From assembly GCF_008107695.1 (NCBI RefSeq), contig NZ_VIRG01000070.1:744001-808000 (forward strand): 64,000 bases of DNA, read 5' to 3'. Numbering within the stretch: the stretch's first letter is position 1; each line of letters opens with the position of its first letter. Shown here one piece after another: positions 15,857 through 23,895 of the stretch. Below the pieces are notes generated by a model. The model was not told the DNA's origin, ran no database searches, and was given only the letters and a program-made list of their open reading frames with translations. A program made the translations under genes and the position numbers. This DNA comes from Stappia sp. BW2 (GTDB lineage: Bacteria; Pseudomonadota; Alphaproteobacteria; Rhizobiales; Stappiaceae).

Positions 15857-18055
15857 TTATGCCGTCGCCATGTAATTCGGGAACCAATCTTCGTGTGCTT
15901 TCTTCAAGTTTGCAACGGATATGGTGAGGATGCCCTCAACAGTCAAATCCGTGCCCCCGGTCGTGCCTATTTGTTGAACATCGACTCCGCCGTCCAGAAT
16001 GTCTTCAAGAACGCTTTCCAGCTTGTCCTGGGCAACAGTGACGACGTAGCGCCCCTGGTCTTCCCCGAAGAGCGCGGCATGCGCCAAGCCATTGATCTTG
16101 ACGGTCGCACCGATGCCGCTAGCCATCGCCATTTCGGCGAGTGCGACACCAAGGCCACCTGAGGAAATGTCATGCACGGCCGTCAGGCGGGCGGCGCCGA
16201 TCAACTGGCGAACCAGCGTGCCGCGGCGCTTTTCTGCAGCCAGATCGACCGGCGGCGGAGCGCCTTCCTCACGGCCGAGAATGTCGGCGAGATACTGGGA
16301 AGCGCCCAGATGAGTGCCGTTGCCACCGATGAGCAGAATGGCGTCGCCTTCGTTTACGAAGGCCGCACCGGCACGCACCGTGACGTCCGGCAAGAGGCCG
16401 ACGCCGCCAATGGCCGGGGTCGGCAGGATCGCTTCGCCATGGGTCTCGTTGTACAGCGAGACGTTGCCGGAAACGATCGGGAAGTCGAGTTCACGGCAGG
16501 CTTCGCCGATGCCTTTGATGCAGCCGACGAACTGGCCCATGATTTCCGGCTTTTCCGGGTTGCCGAAATTCAGGTTGTCTGTCGCCGCCAGCGGTTCGGA
16601 CCCGACGGCGGTCAGGTTGCGCCACACTTCGGCGACTGCCTGCTTGCCACCTTCGAACGCATCTGCCTCGCAGTAGCGCGGGGTTACGTCAACGGAGAAG
16701 GACAGGCCCTTGCGGGTGCCTTCCACGCGAATGACACCGGCATCCCCGCCCGGCGTTGCGGCCGAGTTGCCCTGGATCAGCGTGTCGTACTGTTCGTAGA
16801 CCCAGCGGCGGGACGCGCCGTTGGCATTTCCGACCAGGGTCTTGAGAGCTTCGGCATAGTCCGCCGGTTCCTCGATTTCGGATGCCGGCAGAACGGGGCG
16901 TTTCTTCGGTTCGACCCAGGGACGGTCATATTCGGGAGCTTCGTCGCCAAGTTCCTTGATCGGCAGATCGGCAACCACTTCGCCCTGGTGCTTGACGATG
17001 AAGCGCAGCGTGTCGGTGGTCTTGCCGACGATGGCGAAGTCGAGGCCCCATTTCTTGAAGATGGCTTCGGCTTCGTGTTCCTTTTCCGGACGCAGCACCA
17101 TGAGCATGCGCTCCTGGCTTTCCGAAAGCATCATCTCGTAGGCGCTCATGCGCTCTTCGCGCACCGGAACCTTGTCCAGATCCAGTTCGATGCCGAGGTC
17201 GCCGCTAGCGCCCATTTCAACAGCCGAACAGGTGAGGCCGGCTGCGCCCATGTCCTGGATGGCGATGACCGCGCCAGTTTCCATCAGCTCGAGGCAGGCT
17301 TCCAGCAGACATTTTTCGGTGAAGGGGTCGCCAACCTGAACGGTGGGGCGCTTTTCCTCGATCGTGTCGTCGAATTCTGCCGAGGCCATTGTCGCGCCGC
17401 CGACACCGTCGCGGCCGGTCTTGGCGCCCAGATAGACGACCGGCAGGCCGATGCCTTCGGCCTTGGCCAGGAAGATGGCATCGGACTTCGCAAGGCCCGC
17501 CGCGAAGGCGTTGACCAGGCAGTTGCCGTTGTAGCGGGCGTGGAACTCGACTTCGCCGCCGACCGTCGGGACGCCGAAGGAGTTGCCGTAGCCACCAACA
17601 CCGGAGACGACGCCGGAAACGAGGTGCCGGGTGCGCGGATGATCCGGTTCGCCAAAGCGCAGGGCGTTCATGGCCGCAACCGGACGGGCCCCCATGGTGA
17701 AGACGTCGCGCAGGATGCCGCCGACACCGGTTGCCGCACCCTGGTAGGGCTCGATGTAGGACGGGTGGTTGTGGCTTTCCATCTTGAAGACCACGGCCTG
17801 TCCGTCGCCGATATCGACCACGCCGGCATTCTCGCCCGGGCCCTGCAGCACGCGCGGTCCCTTGGTCGGCAAGGTCTTCAGCCATTTCTTGGAGGACTTG
17901 TACGAGCAGTGCTCGTTCCACATGGCGGAAAAGATGCCCAGTTCGGTGAAGGTCGGCTCGCGGCCGATCAGTTCCAGGATGCGCTCATATTCATCCGGCT
18001 TAAGGCCGTGGGAAGCAATCAGGTCGGGCGTGATCTTGATGTCGTTCGGGATCAT
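15857..18055 (-). CDS. purL: Phosphoribosylformylglycinamidine synthase subunit PurL
   Basis: A 732-residue protein, the usual length of the small-type PurL that works with separate PurS and PurQ. Recognisable segments are the catalytic KMESHNHPS near residue 90, GATGVGGILRDVFTMGARPVA near 110, and the second AIRS-like half containing SGNVSLYNET. It converts FGAR to FGAM using ATP and ammonia delivered by PurQ. bolA and the glutaredoxin follow on the same strand, a linkage seen in many Alphaproteobacteria. purS and purQ lie about 8 kb away on the same strand rather than adjacent. Confidence 0.97.
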   Translation of the reverse strand: MIPNDIKITPDLIASHGLKPDEYERILELIGREPTFTELGIFSAMWNEHCSYKSSKKWLKTLPTKGPRVLQGPGENAGVVDIGDGQAVVFKMESHNHPSYIEPYQGAATGVGGILRDVFTMGARPVAAMNALRFGEPDHPRTRHLVSGVVSGVGGYGNSFGVPTVGGEVEFHARYNGNCLVNAFAAGLAKSDAIFLAKAEGIGLPVVYLGAKTGRDGVGGATMASAEFDDTIEEKRPTVQVGDPFTEKCLLEACLELMETGAVIAIQDMGAAGLTCSAVEMGASGDLGIELDLDKVPVREERMSAYEMMLSESQERMLMVLRPEKEHEAEAIFKKWGLDFAIVGKTTDTLRFIVKHQGEVVADLPIKELGDEAPEYDRPWVEPKKRPVLPASEIEEPADYAEALKTLVGNANGASRRWVYEQYDTLIQGNSAATPGGDAGVIRVEGTRKGLSFSVDVTPRYCEADAFEGGKQAVAEVWRNLTAVGSEPLAATDNLNFGNPEKPEIMGQFVGCIKGIGEACRELDFPIVSGNVSLYNETHGEAILPTPAIGGVGLLPDVTVRAGAAFVNEGDAILLIGGNGTHLGASQYLADILGREEGAPPPVDLAAEKRRGTLVRQLIGAARLTAVHDISSGGLGVALAEMAMASGIGATVKINGLAHAALFGEDQGRYVVTVAQDKLESVLEDILDGGVDVQQIGTTGGTDLTVEGILTISVANLKKAHEDWFPNYMATA

Positions 18056-18195
18056 GACGTTTCACTGTTTTTGGCCAGTGTTTTTGACCAATGGGTGGGG
18101 CCGCGACGGCACGGGCAGACGATGATGCCGCCGTTTAGCAGATTGTCTGCGAAATGGGGAGCCTCGGAGTGCCAAGAAAATCTGATAAATTGGCC

Positions 18196-19161
18196 TCATC
18201 CAAGGGCCTTTGTCAGGACGACGGCGGTGTAAACCCCATAAGCGAGCAGCATGACCGCCCCTTCGCGGCGGCAAATCCGCCATCCGCTCATGGAAAAAAC
18301 CAGGAGAATCGCCGTGGCACCGAGCAATACCCAGATGTCGAGCTGCATGATTTCGTGCGGCACCTTCAGGGGCGAGACAAGCGCGGTCACACCCAGGATA
18401 CCAAGGATGTTGAAAAGGTTCGATCCCAGGATATTGCCCAAGGCGATATCCGTCTGCCGCTTCAGGGCGGCAACGACCGACGTTACCAGTTCTGGCAGGG
18501 ACGTGCCGACCGCAACAATGGTGACGCCGATAACGGCATCGCTGATGCCTGCCGCCTGCGCCAGCTGGGTGGCGCCCGCCACCAGAAAATGCGCACCGCC
18601 CAGGATCATGGCAAGCCCGCCGAACGCCATGGCGAGACTGAGCGGTAGCCCGGTTTTCGGGGCCGGCGGAACCACCAGCTGGGCTTCGCTCCGGTGCAAC
18701 TCGGCCGAGGGCGTGCGGGTGCCCTTTTCCATCCGGTAGGTGAGGGTGAGATAGGCTGCGAGGGAAAGCACCAGCGCCAGCCCCGCTTCGCGTCCGACAA
18801 AGCCGGATATCGCGAGTCCGGTAAAGGCAAGAGCCGCCAGCAGGTTTGCCGGTCCATCGCGCATCAGCGCGGCGGGTTCCACCCGCAAGGGACAGATCAC
18901 GGCGGTCAAACCCAGAATGAGCAGAATGTTGGCGATGTTCGAGCCGGCCACATTGCCGACAGCAATACCCGCAGAACCGTTGAGGGCTGCAAGCAGGCTG
19001 GTCATCAGTTCCGGGGTCGAGGTGCCGAAGCCGACGAGCACAAGGCCAATCAAGAGTTCGGAGATCCCGAAGCGCTTTGCAAGTCCAACGGATCCGCGCA
19101 CCAGCACATCACCGCCGGCAACCAGAAAAACCAGGCCGAGCGCAATTTCAAAGACAGTCAT
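18196..19161 (-). CDS. Calcium/sodium antiporter, CaCA family
   Basis: A 321-residue membrane protein of the YrbG type with about ten hydrophobic segments. The two diagnostic alpha-repeat motifs are present, GFGTSTPELMTSLLAA near residue 45 and AVGTSLPELVTSVVAA near 225, giving the inverted two-fold architecture of Na+/Ca2+ exchangers. It should exchange Ca2+ for Na+ or H+ across the inner membrane. ATG 19161 is chosen because the residues upstream (MQQSCSHTICQ) are not membrane-like and belong to the divergent promoter region. Confidence 0.9.
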   Translation of the reverse strand: MTVFEIALGLVFLVAGGDVLVRGSVGLAKRFGISELLIGLVLVGFGTSTPELMTSLLAALNGSAGIAVGNVAGSNIANILLILGLTAVICPLRVEPAALMRDGPANLLAALAFTGLAISGFVGREAGLALVLSLAAYLTLTYRMEKGTRTPSAELHRSEAQLVVPPAPKTGLPLSLAMAFGGLAMILGGAHFLVAGATQLAQAAGISDAVIGVTIVAVGTSLPELVTSVVAALKRQTDIALGNILGSNLFNILGILGVTALVSPLKVPHEIMQLDIWVLLGATAILLVFSMSGWRICRREGAVMLLAYGVYTAVVLTKALG

Positions 19162-19280
19162 TTCAGGGACCTCACAGACACGTCGCTGGCAGATGGTGTG
19201 GCTGCATGATTGCTGCAATGGCAGCGCTGGTCTGGCCGCAAAAAATGTTCACTGGGTGAACTGCGGAACGAGACACAAGT

Positions 19281-19335
19281 CTATATTGACAGCCAGGCTG
19301 TCAAAATCTATATTGACAGGTAGGCTGTCAAAATG
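19281..19335 (+). promoter_or_regulatory. Promoter with tandem MarR operators
   Basis: A 27-bp unit, beginning CTATATTGACAG, is repeated directly at 19281 and 19308. Each unit holds a palindrome: TTGACAGCCAGGCTGTCAA (perfect, 19286-19304) and TTGACAGGTAGGCTGTCAA (19313-19331). The first TTGACA is also a consensus -35 hexamer, and TATATT at 19309-19314 follows it at exactly 17 bp, a strong -10. The operators therefore cover the -35 and the start region of the marR-type gene, which begins at 19344, and indicate autorepression. Confidence 0.8.
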
Positions 19336-19343
19336 AGGTTCGT

Positions 19344-19832
19344 ATGCCTGAGAAGAAAACCCTGAACATTTCGGAAATGCGGGATCTTATCGTGAATGTC
19401 CGCAGGACCTTTCGTCAGCTCGCCGGCATCTCGGACGGAATGCTCGACGCGAGAGGGCTGACCGCATCGCTGCGGGCCATCCTGGAGTTTCTTGCCGAGG
19501 AGGGGCCAAGTCCGGTGCCGAAAATGGCAAGTGCCAAGTCCATGACCCGGCAATCCGTTCAGGCGCTGGTCGACAGGCTGGAGGGACTGGCTCTGGTGGT
19601 GAGTTTGCCGAACCCGGAGCACAAGCGTTCTGTTCTGATTTCACTGACGGACAATGGCGCGGCCACCTTCCGGGAAATTCTCGCCGAAGAAGGGGAGCTG
19701 CTTGTGAAAATTTGCGACGGCTGGCCGGACGGAGCGCTCGCGAAGGCGAACAGCACACTGAGAGACTTTCAAACGAAGCTTGCTAAACTGGGGAGAACGG
19801 AAGATGTCGCACACCTTGAAAATCCTGAATGA
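19344..19832 (+). CDS. MarR-family transcriptional regulator
   Basis: A 162-residue winged helix-turn-helix regulator. The recognition helix SMTRQSVQALVDRLE is near residue 67, followed by the wing (NPEHKRSVLISLTDNG) and a C-terminal dimerisation helix. GAGG at 19335 is the ribosome-binding site. Two palindromic operators overlap its promoter, so autorepression is likely, with release by a small ligand as is usual in the family. The 3' end overlaps the next gene, which starts at 19804, and the membrane protein and methyltransferase downstream are probably under the same control. Confidence 0.9.
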   Translation: MPEKKTLNISEMRDLIVNVRRTFRQLAGISDGMLDARGLTASLRAILEFLAEEGPSPVPKMASAKSMTRQSVQALVDRLEGLALVVSLPNPEHKRSVLISLTDNGAATFREILAEEGELLVKICDGWPDGALAKANSTLRDFQTKLAKLGRTEDVAHLENPE

Positions 19833-20061
19833 CGGCAGTGAAGACCAACACTCCAAAGGCCGTTTGCTGGCGAAGTTCGCCCTGGCCGTTCTGCTGACGA
19901 GCCTGGCCATCACGTGGAGCTGGTCGACCATTGCTGCGGAGTTGTTCCACGCGCCGGGCCTGGGTTTCACCGACGCCATTGCCGGTACCCTGTCGCTAAC
20001 CGGTCTGTTCTACGGCTGTGGGCTCGGTTTCAGATTGGGGCGTGATCGTGAGCACAGTTGA
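19804..20061 (+). CDS. Small membrane protein (85 aa)
   Basis: Begins MSHTLKILNDG, with GGAGAA just upstream and inside the end of the MarR gene. Two hydrophobic segments are visible (about residues 24-46 and 53-75), the second glycine-rich (GLFYGCGLGFRLGRD). I recognise no family. Overlap with both neighbours shows it belongs to a three-gene marR-membrane protein-methyltransferase operon. Confidence 0.65.
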   Translation: MSHTLKILNDGSEDQHSKGRLLAKFALAVLLTSLAITWSWSTIAAELFHAPGLGFTDAIAGTLSLTGLFYGCGLGFRLGRDREHS

Positions 20062-20710
20062 AGAGGGCTTTGAGCCAGCCTGTCATCGTGAGACCGGTGG
20101 ATGGCTTTCGGATGTTATTGTCGGTCAGTTCAGGCGACCGCACGGCATGCTTGGGTCTCTGGCTGGCTGGATCATGGCCAACCGGGCGTCCAATATCGAT
20201 CGCAATCACTGGACAGTGGAACTGATGGGGCTTGATACGGGAGCGCGCATACTGGAAATCGGCTGTGGACCGGGTATCGGTATCGAAGCAGTCCTGTCAG
20301 GGGTTCCTGACTGCCGCGTGACCGGTCTTGATCATTCTGCACTGATGATTTCGCAAGCGGCCGCGCGACATGCGCACGCATTGAAATCAGACCGGCTGGA
20401 GCTTTGGCAAGGCGACCTTTCCGGTCTGCCGGAGGCGGAGCGTTTCGATGCGGTCTTCAGCAGCAACGTTCTACAGTTCATCAGGAACCGCAGCACTTTG
20501 TTGGAAGAGGTGCAATCCAGATTGAAACCGGGCGGCTGTTTTGCCACCACCTATCAGCCGCGTGGTTCCTGCGCAGGTGCAGAAGAGGGCCGGGCCTGGA
20601 TCAGCTCCTTTGCGGAAGACCTTTACGTCGCCGGATTTTTTGAGGTTCAAATCCGTGAAAGGCTCTTTGGATCGGTACCGGCATTTTGCGTATTGGCGCA
20701 AAACCCATAG
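20048..20710 (+). CDS. Class I SAM-dependent methyltransferase
   Basis: About 220 residues. Motif I, RILEIGCGPGIG, is near residues 68-79. The acidic end of strand two is in RVTGLDHSALM, and motif IV is FDAVFSSNVLQFI. The stretch HGMLGSLAGWIMANR before the fold is typical of a group of small-molecule methyltransferases of unknown substrate. The start is uncertain: GTG 20048 is proposed because it overlaps the previous stop and keeps a normal length, while the frame is open to 20018. It is the last gene of the MarR-regulated operon. Confidence 0.8.
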   Translation: MSTVEEGFEPACHRETGGWLSDVIVGQFRRPHGMLGSLAGWIMANRASNIDRNHWTVELMGLDTGARILEIGCGPGIGIEAVLSGVPDCRVTGLDHSALMISQAAARHAHALKSDRLELWQGDLSGLPEAERFDAVFSSNVLQFIRNRSTLLEEVQSRLKPGGCFATTYQPRGSCAGAEEGRAWISSFAEDLYVAGFFEVQIRERLFGSVPAFCVLAQNP

Positions 20711-20789
20711 ACGCGCAGACCCAGCCCTTCTGTGCCGGAAGGACATTCAGATTGATGTGTTTGGCGGGGCTGATGGTGCCAGGCGCCTC

Positions 20790-21254
20790 TCAACGGTGAA
20801 GGGCGTTGCCGTTGCGCTTCAGATGACCCTCCATCGCCTCGACGAATGTTTTGCCGTAGAAGGACAACCGTCTTTCGTTGCCGTTTCCTGTCAGAGGTAC
20901 CGCGAGCGTGATTGTCGTCGCAAACCAAAGGTCGCGGCGTTGGGCGTCCGAGATTGCCTTCCAGGGAAGGAGGATCGGTTTGTGGCCGATCCTGAACAGC
21001 AAGATCGGGCGCATGTAAAGGCCGGCATCGGAAAGGGTCACATTCACGCTGTTGCGGTAATTGAAGAAGAGCCCGATCCTCATTGATCGCCAGTTCCAGC
21101 TTCGGCCTTCCGGTTTCCCTGTGGCGGGATAGGCTTTCGCCAGTCTGGCCCAGCCACCGATATGCGCAACAACGAAAACTATGAACGACCAGAACAGGCC
21201 GAAGACGACGGCGAAGACCGGAATGATGACGAAGGGCAGGCTGTTTTCCGGCAT
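20790..21254 (-). CDS. Hypothetical membrane-anchored protein (154 aa)
   Basis: Residues 8-33 form one strong transmembrane segment. The remaining 115 residues look like a compact beta-rich domain (SVNVTLSDAGLYMRPILLF, then KPILLPWKAI) that resembles a PH-like fold as found in several small bacterial membrane proteins; that comparison is tentative. It starts 21 bases after the MocR gene on the same strand and is probably co-transcribed with it. No function is assigned. Confidence 0.75.
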   Translation of the reverse strand: MPENSLPFVIIPVFAVVFGLFWSFIVFVVAHIGGWARLAKAYPATGKPEGRSWNWRSMRIGLFFNYRNSVNVTLSDAGLYMRPILLFRIGHKPILLPWKAISDAQRRDLWFATTITLAVPLTGNGNERRLSFYGKTFVEAMEGHLKRNGNALHR

Positions 21255-21275
21255 GTTTTTCCGCCTTGTGGGGAG

Positions 21276-22787
21276 CTATTCGAAACTGTCGTAGCAGGCT
21301 CCGCTGTCTTCCAGCAAATTTTGCAGGATCAGCAGGCCCTTGGCGGTTTCGTCCCGGGTCATTGGATTGGTGATGCCAATGCGCACACGGTGATAGACCT
21401 TGCCGGACCTGCCGGTCTTGAATTCGTCCTCGTCGTCGACCAGCACATTGGCGGCAGCGGCCGCCGCCTTGAAGGTGCCGGAGAGCCAAGGTTCGGGCAC
21501 TTTCAACCACAGAAACGGTGCATCTGCGGCGACGCGTATGTCGTAGGTGCCAAGATGCTTCTGCACCAGCTCATGCCGGGCCGAGATTTCGGCAAGAATT
21601 TTCCCGCGGATTTCCTCGGCAACACCGGACAGAACCAGCCGGGCGGACAGCTCCGACAGCAGAAAGGAGATACCGCCGGTCAGCATCTTGTGGGCGGTGT
21701 AGATACGCTGTGCGTGCGATAAGGGGCTTGAGACCCAGCCACCGCGTACGCCTGCGGTGACGGACTTGGACAGGGAGCCGACATGAAACGTGCGCTCGGG
21801 CGCCAGCGCAGCTAACGGGGGCGGTGAGAGGTCGCGCAGGGATCCGTAGACCTCGTCTTCGATGATCCAGAGATTGTACTGGCGGGCGATGGTCACAATG
21901 TCTGCACGGCGCTGTTCGCCCATCATGCCAAGGGTCGGGTTATGCATGGTCGGCATCAAGAACAGCACCTTCGGGTGCTTTTGAGCGCAGACCCGGGCGA
22001 GGTCCTCGGGTAGAGGGCCTTCGTCATCGCGTGCGATCTGGACCGGGCGACGGCCGGACAACGCGGCTCCGCGCGCAATCGAGCTGTAGGTCAGTTCCTC
22101 AAAGGCCACCTGATCGCCAGGGGCGGTCGTCGCTGCAATGATGGCCATGATCGCTGCCTGGGCGCCTGTCGTCGGCACGATGCTGCCTTCCGGCGGCTCC
22201 CATCCGGCGCGGGACAGCCAGATGCGTCCTGCCTGGCGCCAGCTTTCGGGCACGGAGCGGGTGTAGCTGGCAATCTCGTAGGGCGCTTCACGGGTAATGT
22301 CGGTTGTCAGCCGTCCGATAGCAGCAGCCTGACCGATCTCGGGTGCTGAGGTGCTGTCGAAGCGGATCGCTTCAGGAGAGGGCACCATCACCCGTGTGCC
22401 GCCAAACGCGACGTCCTTCGGCACATGCATGGCACTCTGGGTCCAGGAAGACGCGGATGCATGCTGCTGTGCGGAGCCGTTGGTGTGATGGATGGGCCGG
22501 TCGAGATCGGGCTTGGTGTCTTCTTCCAGCGCCGGATCGGAGGTGCTGCCGAGAACGAACGTGCCGCGACCGACTTCCCCGCTCACCAGACCACGCTGGC
22601 GGATCAGGGCATAGGCGCGGCCGATGGTGCCGACGGTGACACCCAGATCGTACGCAAGGTCGCGTTGTGGCGGCAGTTTGGAGCCGGCTGACAGCGCACC
22701 GGTGGCGATATCCTCTGCGATGCGATCCGCCAACCGGATGTAGAGCGGGCCTTGCCCCTCGGGAATCTCTGGGTGCCAATTTGTCAT
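21276..22787 (-). CDS. MocR-type regulator: GntR helix-turn-helix fused to an aminotransferase domain
   Basis: The 503-residue protein has an N-terminal GntR winged helix (ADRIAEDIATGALSAGSKLPPQRDLA, residues 19-44) and a fold type I aminotransferase domain from about residue 140. The PLP-binding lysine lies in VGSLSKSVTAGVRGGW. MocR regulators use PLP or its adducts as effectors and usually control the divergent neighbour, here a DUF1127 gene. GGTGACAATT directly before its ATG and AATTGTCACC 67 bp away are probable operator halves. Confidence 0.92.
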   Translation of the reverse strand: MTNWHPEIPEGQGPLYIRLADRIAEDIATGALSAGSKLPPQRDLAYDLGVTVGTIGRAYALIRQRGLVSGEVGRGTFVLGSTSDPALEEDTKPDLDRPIHHTNGSAQQHASASSWTQSAMHVPKDVAFGGTRVMVPSPEAIRFDSTSAPEIGQAAAIGRLTTDITREAPYEIASYTRSVPESWRQAGRIWLSRAGWEPPEGSIVPTTGAQAAIMAIIAATTAPGDQVAFEELTYSSIARGAALSGRRPVQIARDDEGPLPEDLARVCAQKHPKVLFLMPTMHNPTLGMMGEQRRADIVTIARQYNLWIIEDEVYGSLRDLSPPPLAALAPERTFHVGSLSKSVTAGVRGGWVSSPLSHAQRIYTAHKMLTGGISFLLSELSARLVLSGVAEEIRGKILAEISARHELVQKHLGTYDIRVAADAPFLWLKVPEPWLSGTFKAAAAAANVLVDDEDEFKTGRSGKVYHRVRIGITNPMTRDETAKGLLILQNLLEDSGACYDSFE

Positions 22788-22874
22788 GGTGACAATTTAA
22801 TATATTGCATCCCAAACAGAGTCAATTCATATGATTGTTGCGCTACAATGCATCCAATTGATATAATTGTCACC
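22788..22874. promoter_or_regulatory. Divergent MocR/DUF1127 control region with paired operator sites
   Basis: GGTGACAATT (22788-22797) and its exact reverse complement AATTGTCACC (22865-22874) bracket an AT-rich gap. Inside are the direct repeats ATTGCATCC (22804-22812) and AATGCATCC (22847-22855). MocR-type proteins are known to bind such mixtures of direct and inverted sites. The left site abuts the MocR start codon and the right site abuts the DUF1127 ribosome-binding site, so both genes should be controlled from here. Confidence 0.6.
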
Positions 22875-22889
22875 CTGGAGATGGTTCAA

Positions 22890-23129
22890 ATGAGTTCAAT
22901 CGAAACAATGTCCGGGCGCCCGATATCGCGGCTCCGGATCCCAGGCGGTCTTGCCAAAGCGACTTTCATGTATCTGAAGGCCTGGTTTGTGAGACGCCGC
23001 ACCCGCCTGGAGCTTCTGGAATTGTCAGATGCTGCCCTTGAAGACCTTGGATTGACCCGGGAAGCAGCGCTTGCCGAGGCAATGCGTCCCTTCTGGGATA
23101 CGGAAAGCCGGCACAAGGGCCGGTATTGA
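22890..23129 (+). CDS. DUF1127 small protein
   Basis: The 79-residue product has the DUF1127 (YjiS-like) C-terminal motif: LELLELSDAALEDLGLTREAA. A basic helix precedes it (YLKAWFVRRRTRL). Short DUF1127 proteins have been linked to RNA turnover and phosphate or carbon metabolism in other Alphaproteobacteria; the role here is unknown. ATG 22890 is chosen because GGAG at 22877-22880 is nine bases upstream; ATG 22881 lies too close to it. The gene is divergent from the MocR regulator and followed by a strong terminator. Confidence 0.85.
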   Translation: MSSIETMSGRPISRLRIPGGLAKATFMYLKAWFVRRRTRLELLELSDAALEDLGLTREAALAEAMRPFWDTESRHKGRY

Positions 23130-23189
23130 TGCGGAGATCGCTCCAGATCCCCCTGGACAAGGACCTGCTGCCCCCGGCAAGTCTTTGTT

Positions 23190-23231
23190 GATGCCGGACA
23201 CGATGCAGCCCGTGTCCGGCATCCTTTTTTT
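23190..23231 (+). terminator. Strong rho-independent terminator after the DUF1127 gene
   Basis: GATGCCGGACACG pairs perfectly with CGTGTCCGGCATC (13 bp, eight-base loop) and runs straight into CTTTTTTTAA. It is 60 bases past the DUF1127 stop and 20 bases before the end of the convergent peroxiredoxin-like gene. Confidence 0.92.
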
Positions 23232-23252
23232 AACGTCTCGTTGCAGGCGCTG

Positions 23253-23789
23253 TCAGACTGCGCCGGTATATTCACCGCGTGCCGGATAGTCGTTCTTCTG
23301 AACGAAGTCGAGCGCACCGACCATTTCCTGGAAGTGCGGACGCACGAACGGCATGGTCTGGACGGCCGCGAAGTAGAGCGTGCCGTCGGATTTCACCAGA
23401 AAGACGCCCGGTTCGGAAAACAGCGCCGGCTCGTCAATGCCGATCGACGTGGTGCCGCGGCTGGTGGAAATGTAAAGCCCCCATTCCTTTGCGACACTAA
23501 GCGGCAGGCCGTAGCCGAAACGCAGGTCTGCGTGGCCGACTTTTTCGGCCATTTTTTCCGCGCGATCCTTGTCGTCCGACGAAATTGCGATAGTCTTCAC
23601 GCCCTTTTCGGCGAAATCGGCAGTCAGGCGTCCCAGCTCTTTCAGGTAGTTGGCACAGATCGGGCAGTGCAGACCACGGTAGAAAACGACGAGCGTTGCG
23701 AAGTCGGCGTTGTCCTTGGACAGATCGAAGGAACCGGAGGTCAGTGTCTCGACCGTCAGGCCGGGCACTTTTTGGCGTGGAACAAGCAT
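23253..23789 (-). CDS. Peroxiredoxin-like (AhpC/TSA) thioredoxin-fold protein
   Basis: A 178-residue thioredoxin-fold protein of the peroxiredoxin-like family. The N-terminal ETLTSGSFDLS and VVFYRGLHCPICANYLKEL place a CxxC pair (Cys42, Cys45) at the peroxidatic position. That is typical of this subgroup and differs from classical peroxiredoxins, where only the first cysteine is present. Likely role is thiol-dependent peroxide reduction or disulfide exchange in the cytoplasm. ATG 23789 gives the normal N-terminus. It is divergent from an AraC regulator starting 106 bp away, which is the likely controller. Confidence 0.85.
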   Translation of the reverse strand: MLVPRQKVPGLTVETLTSGSFDLSKDNADFATLVVFYRGLHCPICANYLKELGRLTADFAEKGVKTIAISSDDKDRAEKMAEKVGHADLRFGYGLPLSVAKEWGLYISTSRGTTSIGIDEPALFSEPGVFLVKSDGTLYFAAVQTMPFVRPHFQEMVGALDFVQKNDYPARGEYTGAV

Positions 23790-23895
23790 GTTTTCCTCAT
23801 TTGGCTGGGCAGGATTTCCATTTTCCTGCGAATAGCTGTAAGGTAGTGAACGAAAGCGCCATAAACATTCTAAAAAAGTGCTCAGGAGTACGGAA

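Noticed and set aside
16172..18232. A 686-codon open frame antisense to purL
   Set aside because: The codon third positions belong to purL on the other strand, and the translation shows no family features.
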